From the NCBI GenBank assembly GCA_017515945.1, contig JAFWDX010000113.1, forward strand, positions 1 through 5,875: DNA of 5,875 nt, read 5' to 3'. This document shows, piece after piece, positions 1 to 5,875 of this stretch. Both the position numbers and the translations under genes were made by a program. How positions within the stretch are numbered: the first letter of the stretch is position 1; each line of letters opens with the position of its first letter. Origin of the DNA: Blautia sp. (lineage in GTDB: Bacteria; Bacillota; Clostridia; Lachnospirales; Lachnospiraceae). Below the pieces are notes generated by a model. It saw only the letters and a program-made list of their open reading frames with translations, did no database searches and had not been told where the DNA came from.

Positions 1-1245
1 ATCCATGCCGTGCTCCATACCCGCTTTGGAGCCAGATCCCTTCCTTTCCTGCGGGTCGGCATCGGTATCGGGATCCTTTCTTCCATTATTCTCGCGGTGG
101 TAAAGAATACGACCAACAAAATCGTATCCAGCCGCTGGAACCATTCGATTTATGCGGTGATCATCGCGTTTACACTTTTTCTGCTCCTCTTTTCCCTGCT
201 GGCCGGAAGGGCAGTAAGAACGGCATCCGGAACCATATACAGATATGGCACAGGTGCAGTGCTTTTGTGCATGGCAGGTGCCGGGCTTTCCGCAGTCTGG
301 ATCTTTTATTCTCTGCCCGGTGCGATCGCTTATCCTTTTACCTTCAACACGATGGGAAACGGATATCTCTCCTGGTTTTTCTTTCAGCGTCTGATCGGCT
401 GGGTACTGGGATTTCTGATCCTGCTGATCTATTCCAGGCTTCTGTATATCTGTGCCTGTCAGATAAAAAACAAAGGACTGCCCATGGCCGTTCTGCTGAT
501 CGGTTCAGCCGTGGCTGCCTTTTATTGTGTCTGCCGCTTTTTTGTCCCCTGGGTAAACCGGGCGAAGTGGCTTGGCTGGCCGGTCAGATATGATGCCGGA
601 CAGTATGGCTGGGCGGGAAGGCTGGTAAAGATCGGTTCGAGATATTCGATGTCCTTTATCTGGGTATGCGCAGCCCTTGTGCTGTTATTGCTGATCGTAT
701 TCTTTGCAGAGAATACAAAAATCACAGACCCATATGACAACCCCGCACAGTGCAGAAAGCTGCGGGCCAGAGGCCGCAGTCACAGGAGGCTGGCGGTCGG
801 CCTGTTGGTGTTTCTGGCCATGAATGTCCTGAGCATGAGCGTGATCAAGGCCTATGATACCAGAGAGGTCGTATTGTCCGCGCCGGAAACCTTTACGGTA
901 GAGGAAGACAGGATCCTTGTTCCCATGGAAGCGGTCAGCGACGGGCATCTGCACCGCTTTGAATATACGACCGAAAACGGTGTGAACGTGCGCTGGATCG
1001 TAGTAAAAAAGCCAGGCAGCGCTTCTTTCGGCGTTGGCCTGGATGCCTGTGAGGTGTGCGGCAATGCCGGATATTATGAACGAAACGGGCAGGTCATATG
1101 TAAACGATGCGATGTCGTTATGAATATCAATACCATCGGGTTTAAAGGGGGCTGTAATCCGATCCCGCTTTCTTATGAAGCGGATGGAGGAAATCTGATT
1201 TTCAGCCTGGAGGATCTGCTGGCCGGAGAAAAAGAATTCAGGTAA
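1..1245 (+). CDS. DUF2318-domain polytopic membrane protein, 5' end cut by window edge
   Basis: The frame is open to the first base, so the GTG at 10 is probably internal and the true start lies upstream; 414 codons are visible. Counting from the GTG, about seven hydrophobic segments appear (near residues 15-32, 47-66, 80-103, 124-147, 158-178, 215-233, 262-279), and another probably lies before the window. The last ~130 residues form a soluble domain with the DUF2318 pattern: a DGHLHRFEY stretch, then CEVC (nt 1048-1059), CKRC (nt 1099-1110) and GGCNPIP (Cys codon nt 1153-1155). Proteins of this family are often named Fe-S-containing membrane proteins, and the C. jejuni member (Cj1660) sits in the P19 iron-uptake operon. 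The five cysteines and the His suggest a metal or Fe-S site, probably outside the membrane, but the cofactor is inferred. The stop is followed 21 bases later by the first permease, so co-transcription is likely. The exact role (electron carrier or iron handling) is not established. Confidence 0.85.
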   Translation: MHAVLHTRFGARSLPFLRVGIGIGILSSIILAVVKNTTNKIVSSRWNHSIYAVIIAFTLFLLLFSLLAGRAVRTASGTIYRYGTGAVLLCMAGAGLSAVWIFYSLPGAIAYPFTFNTMGNGYLSWFFFQRLIGWVLGFLILLIYSRLLYICACQIKNKGLPMAVLLIGSAVAAFYCVCRFFVPWVNRAKWLGWPVRYDAGQYGWAGRLVKIGSRYSMSFIWVCAALVLLLLIVFFAENTKITDPYDNPAQCRKLRARGRSHRRLAVGLLVFLAMNVLSMSVIKAYDTREVVLSAPETFTVEEDRILVPMEAVSDGHLHRFEYTTENGVNVRWIVVKKPGSASFGVGLDACEVCGNAGYYERNGQVICKRCDVVMNINTIGFKGGCNPIPLSYEADGGNLIFSLEDLLAGEKEFR

Positions 1246-1249
1246 CTGT

Positions 1250-1257
1250 AAAGGGGG
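1250..1257 (+). promoter_or_regulatory. Ribosome binding site deciding the start of the first permease
   Basis: AAAGGGGG lies directly after the DUF2318 stop codon. It ends 9 bases before the ATG at 1267 but abuts the in-frame TTG at 1258, which is too close for initiation. The ATG is therefore the better start, giving 431 residues rather than 434. Confidence 0.7.
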
Positions 1258-1266
1258 TTGTCCGAT

Positions 1267-2562
1267 ATGCTGTTTAAAATGATCCGGGGTGTGCTGCGCC
1301 ATCAGTGGAGCAAGATGGTGCTGATCGCGTTTACGATCGCCCTGGGCGCCTCTCTGGCGACAGGTATGCTTAACGTAATGTTTGACGTCGGAGATAAGGT
1401 TAACCAGGAACTCAAAACCTATGGGGCCAATATCGTAGTAAAACCGAAGGACTCTTCTTTGCTGACGGATATTTACGATGTGGGCGAAGGAGAACAGCTC
1501 AGTTCATCGTACCTGAACGAAGAAGATCTGCCGAAGCTGAAGACTATTTTCTGGGCGTTCAATATCGTGGACTTTACGCCGTTCCTTAACGCAAGTGTAA
1601 CACTTCCAGACGGCAGCAGTGCAAAGATCGTCGGCACATGGTTCAATCATCATCTTTCTCTGCCTACCGGAGAGGAGCTGGATGCCGGTGTGGTCAGCAT
1701 GCGATCCTGGTGGGATATAACAGCCGGAGCATGGCTGGATGAAAAGGAAACGTCCACAGCATCGTCCGTGATGGCCGGTACGTTGCTGGCGGAGCAGGAG
1801 GGCTGGGCAGTCGGAGACGAGATCACCCTGACCGGTCCGGCCGGGGAGCAGCAGGTGACGATCGCAGGCATTTACGATGCGGGTGGAGACGAGGATCTGC
1901 AGATTTTTGCTCCGCTGGATCTGGTTCAGGCACTGACAGACAGGGAAGGTAAAGTGGAGTCCATAGAAGTCTCCGCGCTTACTACACCGGACAATGAGCT
2001 GGCCAAACGGGCGGCCCGCAATCCTGCGGCGCTGACCAGCAGGGATTATGAAACCTGGTATTGCACGGCCTATGTCAGCGCGATCTGCTATCAGATCCAG
2101 GAAGCGATCCCGAATACCTCCGCCATGGCTGTCCGTCAGGTGGCGGAATCTGAAGGAGCGATCCTTGACAAGACACAGCTGCTCATGATCCTGATCACCG
2201 CTCTCAGCCTGCTGGGCTCGGCTTTGGGCATTTCCAATCTGGTAACAGCAAGCGTCATGGAACGGTCAAAGGAGATCGGTCTGTTAAAAGCGATCGGAGC
2301 CAGAGACAGATCCATCACCGGCGTGATCATGGCAGAGATCCTGATCACCGCATTGATCGGAAGCGTGCTGGGATATTTCCTGGGATTTGGTTTTGCGCAG
2401 CTGATCGGGCACACGGTTTTTGGCTCCGCGATCGAGATGAAGCTGATCGTAATTCCTGTGGTCGCGGGACTCATCGCGCTGGTTACGCTCGCCGGAAGCC
2501 TGCCGGCGATCCGGATGGTGCTTCGGCTGCGTCCTGCGGAAGTGCTCCATGGCGGCCAGTAA
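1267..2562 (+). CDS. FtsX/MacB-type ABC transporter permease with Cys-pair insert (first permease)
   Basis: A 431-residue permease with the MacB-like topology: TM1 near residues 17-37, a long extracytoplasmic domain (about 38-302), then TM2 (304-326), TM3 (351-380) and TM4 (390-412). The cytoplasmic loop after TM2 carries the FtsX-family signature MERSKEIGLLKAIGARDRSI (331-350), which contacts the ATPase. The N-terminal block YGANIVVKP (52-60) is shared in form with both other permeases. The outer domain includes a Trp-rich stretch (WWDITAGAWLDE) and, near residues 250-290, a segment absent from its paralogue that holds Cys266 and Cys274. It probably forms a heterodimer with the next permease, driven by the ATPase at 4092-4772. 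The gene order matches Cj1661 in the C. jejuni P19 locus, so a role in iron or redox handling is inferred; such permeases often act as mechanotransmitters rather than channels. Substrate unknown. Confidence 0.88.
   Translation: MLFKMIRGVLRHQWSKMVLIAFTIALGASLATGMLNVMFDVGDKVNQELKTYGANIVVKPKDSSLLTDIYDVGEGEQLSSSYLNEEDLPKLKTIFWAFNIVDFTPFLNASVTLPDGSSAKIVGTWFNHHLSLPTGEELDAGVVSMRSWWDITAGAWLDEKETSTASSVMAGTLLAEQEGWAVGDEITLTGPAGEQQVTIAGIYDAGGDEDLQIFAPLDLVQALTDREGKVESIEVSALTTPDNELAKRAARNPAALTSRDYETWYCTAYVSAICYQIQEAIPNTSAMAVRQVAESEGAILDKTQLLMILITALSLLGSALGISNLVTASVMERSKEIGLLKAIGARDRSITGVIMAEILITALIGSVLGYFLGFGFAQLIGHTVFGSAIEMKLIVIPVVAGLIALVTLAGSLPAIRMVLRLRPAEVLHGGQ
2014..2136 (+). other. Cys-containing insert in the extracytoplasmic domain of the first permease
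   Basis: Residues about 250-290. By eye alignment with the second permease, the blocks ESIEVSALTTPDNEL and AESEGAIL match VAELSVFADVNEL and AHSEASVL, but the first permease has roughly 30 more residues between them, rich in aromatics and containing Cys266 (nt 2062-2064) and Cys274 (nt 2086-2088). The spacing of eight residues would place both cysteines on similar faces of a helix. A disulfide, thiol relay or metal site is possible; none is shown by sequence alone. Confidence 0.5.
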
Positions 2563-2620
2563 ATCATATGAGACAGGTGCTTTATCCTTAACATAATCCT
2601 CAGATAGAAAGTGGTCTGAT
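2563..2620 (+). other. 58-base intergenic spacer between the two permease genes
   Basis: This is the longest gap in an otherwise tightly packed operon. I see no convincing inverted repeat, terminator or promoter pair. It contains a GAAAGTGG sequence (2607-2614) placed 6 bases before the ATG at 2621, a moderate ribosome binding site for the second permease. A seven-codon open frame (2568-2591) has no supporting ribosome binding site. Confidence 0.5.
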
Positions 2621-4090
2621 ATGACAAAAAGAAAAATGTTTTTCCGAATGATCACGGCGTCCCTGCTGCGCCGGCGCTCCCGTATGCTTATTGCCCTTCT
2701 CTCGATCGGAATCGGGGCTACGATCCTTTCCGGACTGGTGACGATCGCATATGACGTACCCAGACAGATGGGGGCACAGTTCCGTTCATACGGAGCCAAC
2801 ATGATCCTTCTGCCTGCCGGAGATACAGTGCTGACAGAGGGAACCCTTGAAAAAGCGCTTGAAGTGATACCGGAAGAGAATATCGCCGGCGCGTCGCCTT
2901 ACAGGTACGTGCGCCTGGATATGCCTTCCCGTCAGCAGTCTTTTACGGCAGCAGGCACGGATTTTTCACAGGTAGTCAAAACAAGTCCCTATTTCAGCGT
3001 GGAAGGAGATTATCCGTCCAATCCCAGAGAAATCCTGATCGGGAAAGAGATCGCGGATACGATCGGAGCGAAGATCGGAAGCTCCATTCAGCTTTCATAT
3101 AAGGGATCCGCATCGGATGACGGGAATGGCGCTGCGGACTGGACGGCAGGTGCGCATCTGATGGGCAGCGCGGAGGGTTTTAACGAGGCCGTGCTTACGG
3201 TGGAACTTACGCTGGATGAAGACGCCAGAATTGCTTCCATTGATGTGGATGCTTCTTCACAGACAGAGGAGATCGGCGCGCTGGTGGGGACGGACAGGGA
3301 ATATCTGGATCAGTTTATCGGACAGACGCTGCCGGTCAGCGCGGATGCGCTTTCCGGTGCGACGATCTCATCGCAGGCGGTCGTGAATGCGGTCAACAGT
3401 GCCCGCAGCGGGGAAAACGCCCAGGCTCTGGAATTGACCGGTATTTATAACGTGACCGGAATACTCTCCACAGGCGGAGAAGAAGAGGCCTATATTTTCA
3501 TGTCACTGACGGATCTGTCAAAGCTGACCGGTGAGGAGGCGCCTGACGGTTCCGGTTCGGTACTGGATGTGGCGGAATTATCCGTATTTGCCGATGTGAA
3601 TGAGCTAGAGGCATACAGTGAAGACATCAAAAGGGAAAATCCAGAGATCAATCCCAGGCTTGTCAAGAGGGTTGCCCATTCGGAGGCCTCCGTTCTGGGC
3701 AAGCTTCAGGCGCTGGTCATACTGGTGACGGTCGTTGTGCTGCTGTTGACCATGATCTGCGTTTCCACGACCATGATGGCCGTGGTTTCTGAGAGAAGGA
3801 GAGAGATAGGCCTGAGAAAGGCGCTTGGCGCTTCTGACAGGTCCATACGCACGGAGTTCCTGGGTGAAGGTCTTTTTCTGGGCGGCCTCGGGGGGCTCAT
3901 GGGTGTGGCGCTGGGCTTCGGGTTTGCCCAGTTCGTGAGCGTTCATGTTTTCGGGTCTGCGATCCGTTTTCAGCCCCTTCTGCTCCCTGTAACTGTTGTC
4001 GTATCCATGCTGATCGCAGCCGTTTCCTGCCAGCTGCCGATCAAACGGGCGGTGGCGATCGATCCCGCGATCGTGCTGAAAGGAGAATAA
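2621..4090 (+). CDS. FtsX/MacB-type ABC permease with inserted FMN-binding domain (second permease)
   Basis: A 489-residue permease with TM1 near residues 21-43, a large extracytoplasmic domain (44-358), TM2 (360-385), TM3 (412-440) and TM4 (452-470). The post-TM2 cytoplasmic loop has SERRREIGLRKALGASDRSI (390-409), closely matching the first permease, as does LGFGFAQ..FGSAI near TM3, so the two arose by duplication. Unlike its paralogue, it carries about 100 extra residues between outer-domain strands (after QLSYKG at 157-162 and before LELTGIYNVTGILSTGGEEE). This insert reads as an FMN_bind domain ending in DALSGATISSQAVVNAVNSA (242-261). The family's acceptor Thr would be Thr248, on the outer face where ApbE-type flavin transferases act. 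The start is the ATG at 2621 with GAAAGTGG 6 bases upstream; Met6 is a less likely alternative. The stop is one base from the ATPase start, implying translational coupling. Permease call is firm; redox function is inferred. Confidence 0.9.
   Translation: MTKRKMFFRMITASLLRRRSRMLIALLSIGIGATILSGLVTIAYDVPRQMGAQFRSYGANMILLPAGDTVLTEGTLEKALEVIPEENIAGASPYRYVRLDMPSRQQSFTAAGTDFSQVVKTSPYFSVEGDYPSNPREILIGKEIADTIGAKIGSSIQLSYKGSASDDGNGAADWTAGAHLMGSAEGFNEAVLTVELTLDEDARIASIDVDASSQTEEIGALVGTDREYLDQFIGQTLPVSADALSGATISSQAVVNAVNSARSGENAQALELTGIYNVTGILSTGGEEEAYIFMSLTDLSKLTGEEAPDGSGSVLDVAELSVFADVNELEAYSEDIKRENPEINPRLVKRVAHSEASVLGKLQALVILVTVVVLLLTMICVSTTMMAVVSERRREIGLRKALGASDRSIRTEFLGEGLFLGGLGGLMGVALGFGFAQFVSVHVFGSAIRFQPLLLPVTVVVSMLIAAVSCQLPIKRAVAIDPAIVLKGE
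3170..3406 (+). other. FMN-binding (FMN_bind-type) domain within the second permease
   Basis: Residues about 184-262. It opens with EGFNEAVLTVELTLDEDARI, resembling the glycine-led first strand of FMN_bind domains, continues with IASIDVDASSQTEEIGA (the ETxGIG-like region) and a QFIGQTLPV segment, then the flavinylation motif D242-A-L-S-G-A-T248 followed by ISSQAV and a final helix. In NqrC/RnfG-type proteins the Thr of SGAT receives FMN through a phosphoester bond made by ApbE. Thr248 is encoded at 3362-3364. All motif residues are intact, so I expect the domain to be functional. Flanking composition is charged, flexible linker-like sequence (SASDDGNGAADW before, SGENAQ after), consistent with a module inserted into a surface loop. 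Confidence 0.85.
4079..4085 (+). promoter_or_regulatory. Ribosome binding site of the ATPase gene, inside the permease 3' end
   Basis: AAAGGAG overlaps the last codons of the second permease and sits 6 bases before the ATG at 4092. This is near-ideal spacing and points to coupled translation of permease and ATPase. Confidence 0.75.
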
Positions 4091-4091
4091 A

Positions 4092-4772
4092 ATGGCGCTT
4101 CTGGAATTGAAAAACGTTTCTAAGATTTATGGTGAACTGAAAGCATTGGATAATGTGAATATCAAGGTCGAGAAAGGCGAATGGGTTGCCATCATGGGGC
4201 CGTCCGGCTCGGGAAAAAGCACGATGATGAACATTATCGGCTGTATGGATAAACCGTCCCTGGGCGAGGTCCTTCTCGACGGCGTGGATATCTCAAAGGA
4301 ACCGCAGAAGCGCCTGACGGATATCAGAAGGGACAAGATCGGTCTGATATTCCAGCAGTTTCATATGGTGACCTATCTGACAGCCGTGGAAAATATCATG
4401 GTCAGCCAGTATTATCATTCCATGCCGGATGAGGAGGAAGCTCTGCAGGCTCTGGAGAGAGTCGGACTGAGGGAAAGGGCCAGGCATCTTCCCAGTCAGC
4501 TTTCGGGAGGAGAACAGCAGCGTGTCTGCGTAGCCAGGGCACTGATCAATCATCCTGAACTGATCCTCGCGGATGAACCGACAGGCAACCTCGATGAGAC
4601 AAATGAAAACATCGTCCTGGATTTGTTCAGCCAGCTCCACAATGAGGGCACGACACTGATCGTCGTCACCCATGATCCCGAGGTCGCGGAAGCGGCCCAG
4701 CGCACGATCGTACTGGAACACGGACGGGTGGCCAGGGAAGTGATCAATGAAAACTTCGGAAAGAACCGTTGA
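4092..4772 (+). CDS. ABC transporter ATP-binding protein (LolD/MacB/FtsE-like)
   Basis: A 226-residue complete nucleotide-binding subunit. Visible motifs: Walker A GPSGSGKST (36-44), Q-loop within IFQQF (86-90), signature LSGGEQQR (137-144), Walker B LILADEP (157-163) with catalytic Glu162, D-loop GNLD (165-168), and H-loop His194 in VVTHDPEVA. The length and the GE-x-V-LLDG and EPTGNLD signatures are typical of the MacB/LolD/FtsE class that pairs with FtsX-type permeases. It acts at the cytoplasmic face and hydrolyses ATP to drive the flanking permeases; the paralogous permease pair just upstream is the obvious partner. The third permease downstream may share it or have its own ATPase beyond the window. 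Start ATG 4092 is supported by AAAGGAG and by the one-base gap to the previous stop. It corresponds in position to Cj1663 in the C. jejuni P19 locus. Confidence 0.95.
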   Translation: MALLELKNVSKIYGELKALDNVNIKVEKGEWVAIMGPSGSGKSTMMNIIGCMDKPSLGEVLLDGVDISKEPQKRLTDIRRDKIGLIFQQFHMVTYLTAVENIMVSQYYHSMPDEEEALQALERVGLRERARHLPSQLSGGEQQRVCVARALINHPELILADEPTGNLDETNENIVLDLFSQLHNEGTTLIVVTHDPEVAEAAQRTIVLEHGRVAREVINENFGKNR

Positions 4773-4773
4773 T

Positions 4774-4779
4774 GGGAGG
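4774..4779 (+). promoter_or_regulatory. Ribosome binding site deciding the DUF4418 start
   Basis: GGGAGG lies just past the ATPase stop and 10 bases before the ATG at 4790. The upstream in-frame TTG (4769) and ATG (4772) precede or abut this site, so they are poor starts even though the ATG at 4772 overlaps the ATPase stop. Confidence 0.7.
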
Positions 4780-4789
4780 TATTCGACCG

Positions 4790-5203
4790 ATGAAGAAAAA
4801 AGTACCTGTTCCCGCCCTTGCCATATTGATTCTTGCCACCCTTGTCGTGGCGGGGGTCAAAACGGTTCTGGGACCCTGTGTGCATGAGGACGGCAGCTTC
4901 GGACCCTGCCACTGGACAGGACAGGCGGTCTTCGGGACGGCTGTGCTGCTTGCCGTTCAGAGCCTGTGCGCCATTGTCCAGAGACAGGAAGCAGGGAGAA
5001 GAGGGCTGTATCTGGCCATGATGCTCACGGCGGTCCTGGGCATTCTGTTTCCGGGGACACTGATCGGATTGTGCGGCATGGCCACGATGCGCTGCCGTGC
5101 GGTGATGCGTCCTGCCGTTACGATCCTGTTTTCCCTGGCAGCCATTTTGTCGCTGGCCGGCTTCCTGACCGGCAGAACTTCACGTATGGATACCGGAGCC
5201 TGA
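4790..5203 (+). CDS. Small four-helix membrane protein, DUF4418-like
   Basis: A 137-residue hydrophobic protein with a basic N-terminus (MKKK) and about four membrane segments (near residues 8-27, 46-63, 73-92, 107-127). Two cysteine pairs flank the helices: Cys30 and Cys40 in a GPC...GPCHWTGQA stretch after helix 1, and Cys95 and Cys102 in LCGMATMRCRAVMRPA after helix 3; Cys60 lies within helix 2. The CHWTGQ and GLC..xxMRCRA..RP blocks are what I recall of the DUF4418 family, which has no established function. Both pairs should lie on the same side of the membrane if the topology is as drawn, so they could form disulfides, accept electrons or bind metal. The start at 4790 is chosen from the GGGAGG site. 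Position between the ATPase and a third permease suggests a membrane partner of the ABC complex rather than an unrelated gene. Confidence 0.75.
   Translation: MKKKVPVPALAILILATLVVAGVKTVLGPCVHEDGSFGPCHWTGQAVFGTAVLLAVQSLCAIVQRQEAGRRGLYLAMMLTAVLGILFPGTLIGLCGMATMRCRAVMRPAVTILFSLAAILSLAGFLTGRTSRMDTGA
5195..5198 (+). promoter_or_regulatory. Ribosome binding site of the third permease
   Basis: GGAG within the last codons of the DUF4418 gene ends 9 bases before the ATG at 5208. The second in-frame ATG at 5214 would have a 15-base spacing and is less likely. Confidence 0.5.
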
Positions 5204-5207
5204 ACGT

Positions 5208-5875
5208 ATGATCATGAATATACAGAAACTTGTTCCGACAGGAATTATTCGGAAAAAAGGGCGCACTGCGGCGCTGCTTCTTCTTACAGCCTTTCTTTCA
5301 CTGTCTGTGTTTGGTGGTTCCGTCATCGTGATGTCCTTGAGACAGGGACTTAAGAGCCTTGAATCGAGACTTGGAGCGGACATTATCGTGGTTCCTTCCT
5401 CTGCGCAGTCAAAGGTCAGTTTTCAGAATATCCTGCTGCAGGGCACGACCGGCGCGTTCTATATGGATGAAGACAATCTCAAAAGGACATTGGAGGTGGA
5501 GGGAGTAGAAAAAGCAGCTCCGCAGGTTTTCCTGTCGTCTCTGAAAGCGGATTGCTGTTCGATAAAAATACAGGTGATCGGTTTTGATCCGGAGACGGAT
5601 TTTGTCGTTCAGCCGTGGATCGGAGAGAGCTATAAACGCGATCTGGAGGATCTGGATGTGGTCGTGGGGACAAAGGTGGAGGCCGGCGTGGGAGAGATCA
5701 TCCGTATATATGATGAACGCTGCCATGTGGTCGCCCGCCTTTCTCCTACGGGAACCGGCCTGGATACGGCGGTTTACTGTAATATGCAGACAATGCAGAG
5801 GCTTCTGCAGGCCGCGGAAGCAAAGGGGATCAGCCACAAAATTACCAGTGAAATGGATGGCGGGATTTCGGCGAT
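5208..5875 (+). CDS. FtsX-type ABC permease (third permease), 3' end cut by window edge
   Basis: The frame opens at ATG 5208, four bases after the DUF4418 stop, and stays open to the window end (222 codons visible). The N-terminus has a basic amphipathic stretch (IIRKKGRT) and a single membrane segment near residues 20-42, then an extracytoplasmic domain beginning LGADIIVVPSSAQ, the counterpart of YGANIVVKP and YGANMILLP in the other two permeases. The outer domain contains a vicinal Cys116-Cys117 in SLKADCCSIKIQVIGFDPET, plus Cys172 and Cys191. The three C-terminal membrane segments and the EIG(L)xKA(L/I)G loop expected for the family would lie beyond the window. It is more diverged from the first two permeases than they are from each other. 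It may serve as a separate homodimeric transporter with its own ATPase downstream, or join the upstream ATPase; the window does not decide this. Confidence 0.85.
   Translation, partial: MIMNIQKLVPTGIIRKKGRTAALLLLTAFLSLSVFGGSVIVMSLRQGLKSLESRLGADIIVVPSSAQSKVSFQNILLQGTTGAFYMDEDNLKRTLEVEGVEKAAPQVFLSSLKADCCSIKIQVIGFDPETDFVVQPWIGESYKRDLEDLDVVVGTKVEAGVGEIIRIYDERCHVVARLSPTGTGLDTAVYCNMQTMQRLLQAAEAKGISHKITSEMDGGISA

Noticed and set aside
685..1302. Long open frame on the minus strand (205 codons) opposite the DUF2318 gene
   Set aside because: It overlaps a recognisable protein family on the + strand, resembles no family I know, and reads as a composition shadow.
2568..2591. Seven-codon open frame in the spacer between permeases (possible leader peptide)
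   Set aside because: No ribosome binding site, no run of regulatory codons and no attenuator-like hairpin after it.
2136..2802. Two overlapping minus-strand open frames across the permease junction
   Set aside because: They lie antisense to conserved FtsX-family blocks, have low-complexity basic translations and no ribosome binding site I can support.
4966..5211. Alternative + strand frame inside the DUF4418 gene
   Set aside because: The translation lacks membrane segments or family features, while the other frame has helices, paired cysteines and a good ribosome binding site.
5409..5837. Minus-strand open frame opposite the third permease
   Set aside because: The + strand frame is open over the whole stretch with clear FtsX-type N-terminal features, so the opposite frame is a shadow.
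1..5875. High density of GATC and CGATCG sequences
   Set aside because: They fall mostly at codon junctions where ATC (Ile) follows G-ending codons such as CTG and GCG, so codon preference explains them; I see no spacing pattern.

Overview
The window looks like part of a chromosomal operon from a Gram-positive anaerobe of the Clostridia, most likely Lachnospiraceae or a relative. This rests on moderate GC content (a little above 50% by eye), strong purine-rich ribosome binding sites (AAAGGGGG, AAAGGAG, GGGAGG), and the gene families present. The taxonomic call is an inference, since no rRNA or marker gene is present. Everything lies on the + strand and the genes are tightly packed. No RNA gene, mobile element, CRISPR array or convincing terminator was found.

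Layout: (1) nt 1-1245, the 3' part of a polytopic membrane protein ending in a DUF2318 domain with two CxxC pairs plus a further Cys. (2) nt 1267-2562, an FtsX/MacB-type ABC permease with a Cys-containing insert in its extracytoplasmic domain. (3) nt 2621-4090, a second, paralogous permease with an FMN-binding domain inserted in its extracytoplasmic domain, including an intact covalent flavinylation motif. (4) nt 4092-4772, the cognate LolD/MacB-type ATPase. (5) nt 4790-5203, a small four-helix membrane protein of the DUF4418 type with paired cysteines. (6) nt 5208 to the window end, the N-terminal half of a third FtsX-type permease with a vicinal Cys-Cys.

The order DUF2318 - permease - permease - ATPase resembles the core of the iron-uptake locus known from Campylobacter jejuni (cj1658-cj1665: FTR1-like permease, P19, DUF2318 protein, two permeases, ATPase, thioredoxin-like proteins). 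The reading proposed here is that this is a Gram-positive version of that system. A metal-binding or Fe-S-like DUF2318 module, a flavin bound to an ABC permease, and several extracytoplasmic thiols would together handle electrons and/or iron at the outer face of the membrane, with ATP hydrolysis driving conformational change. The FTR1/P19 partners would have to lie outside the window.

The most notable item is the FMN-binding domain grafted into the second permease. It would make an ABC transporter subunit a likely substrate of the flavin transferase ApbE and would couple a mechanotransmission-type ABC machine to extracytosolic redox chemistry.
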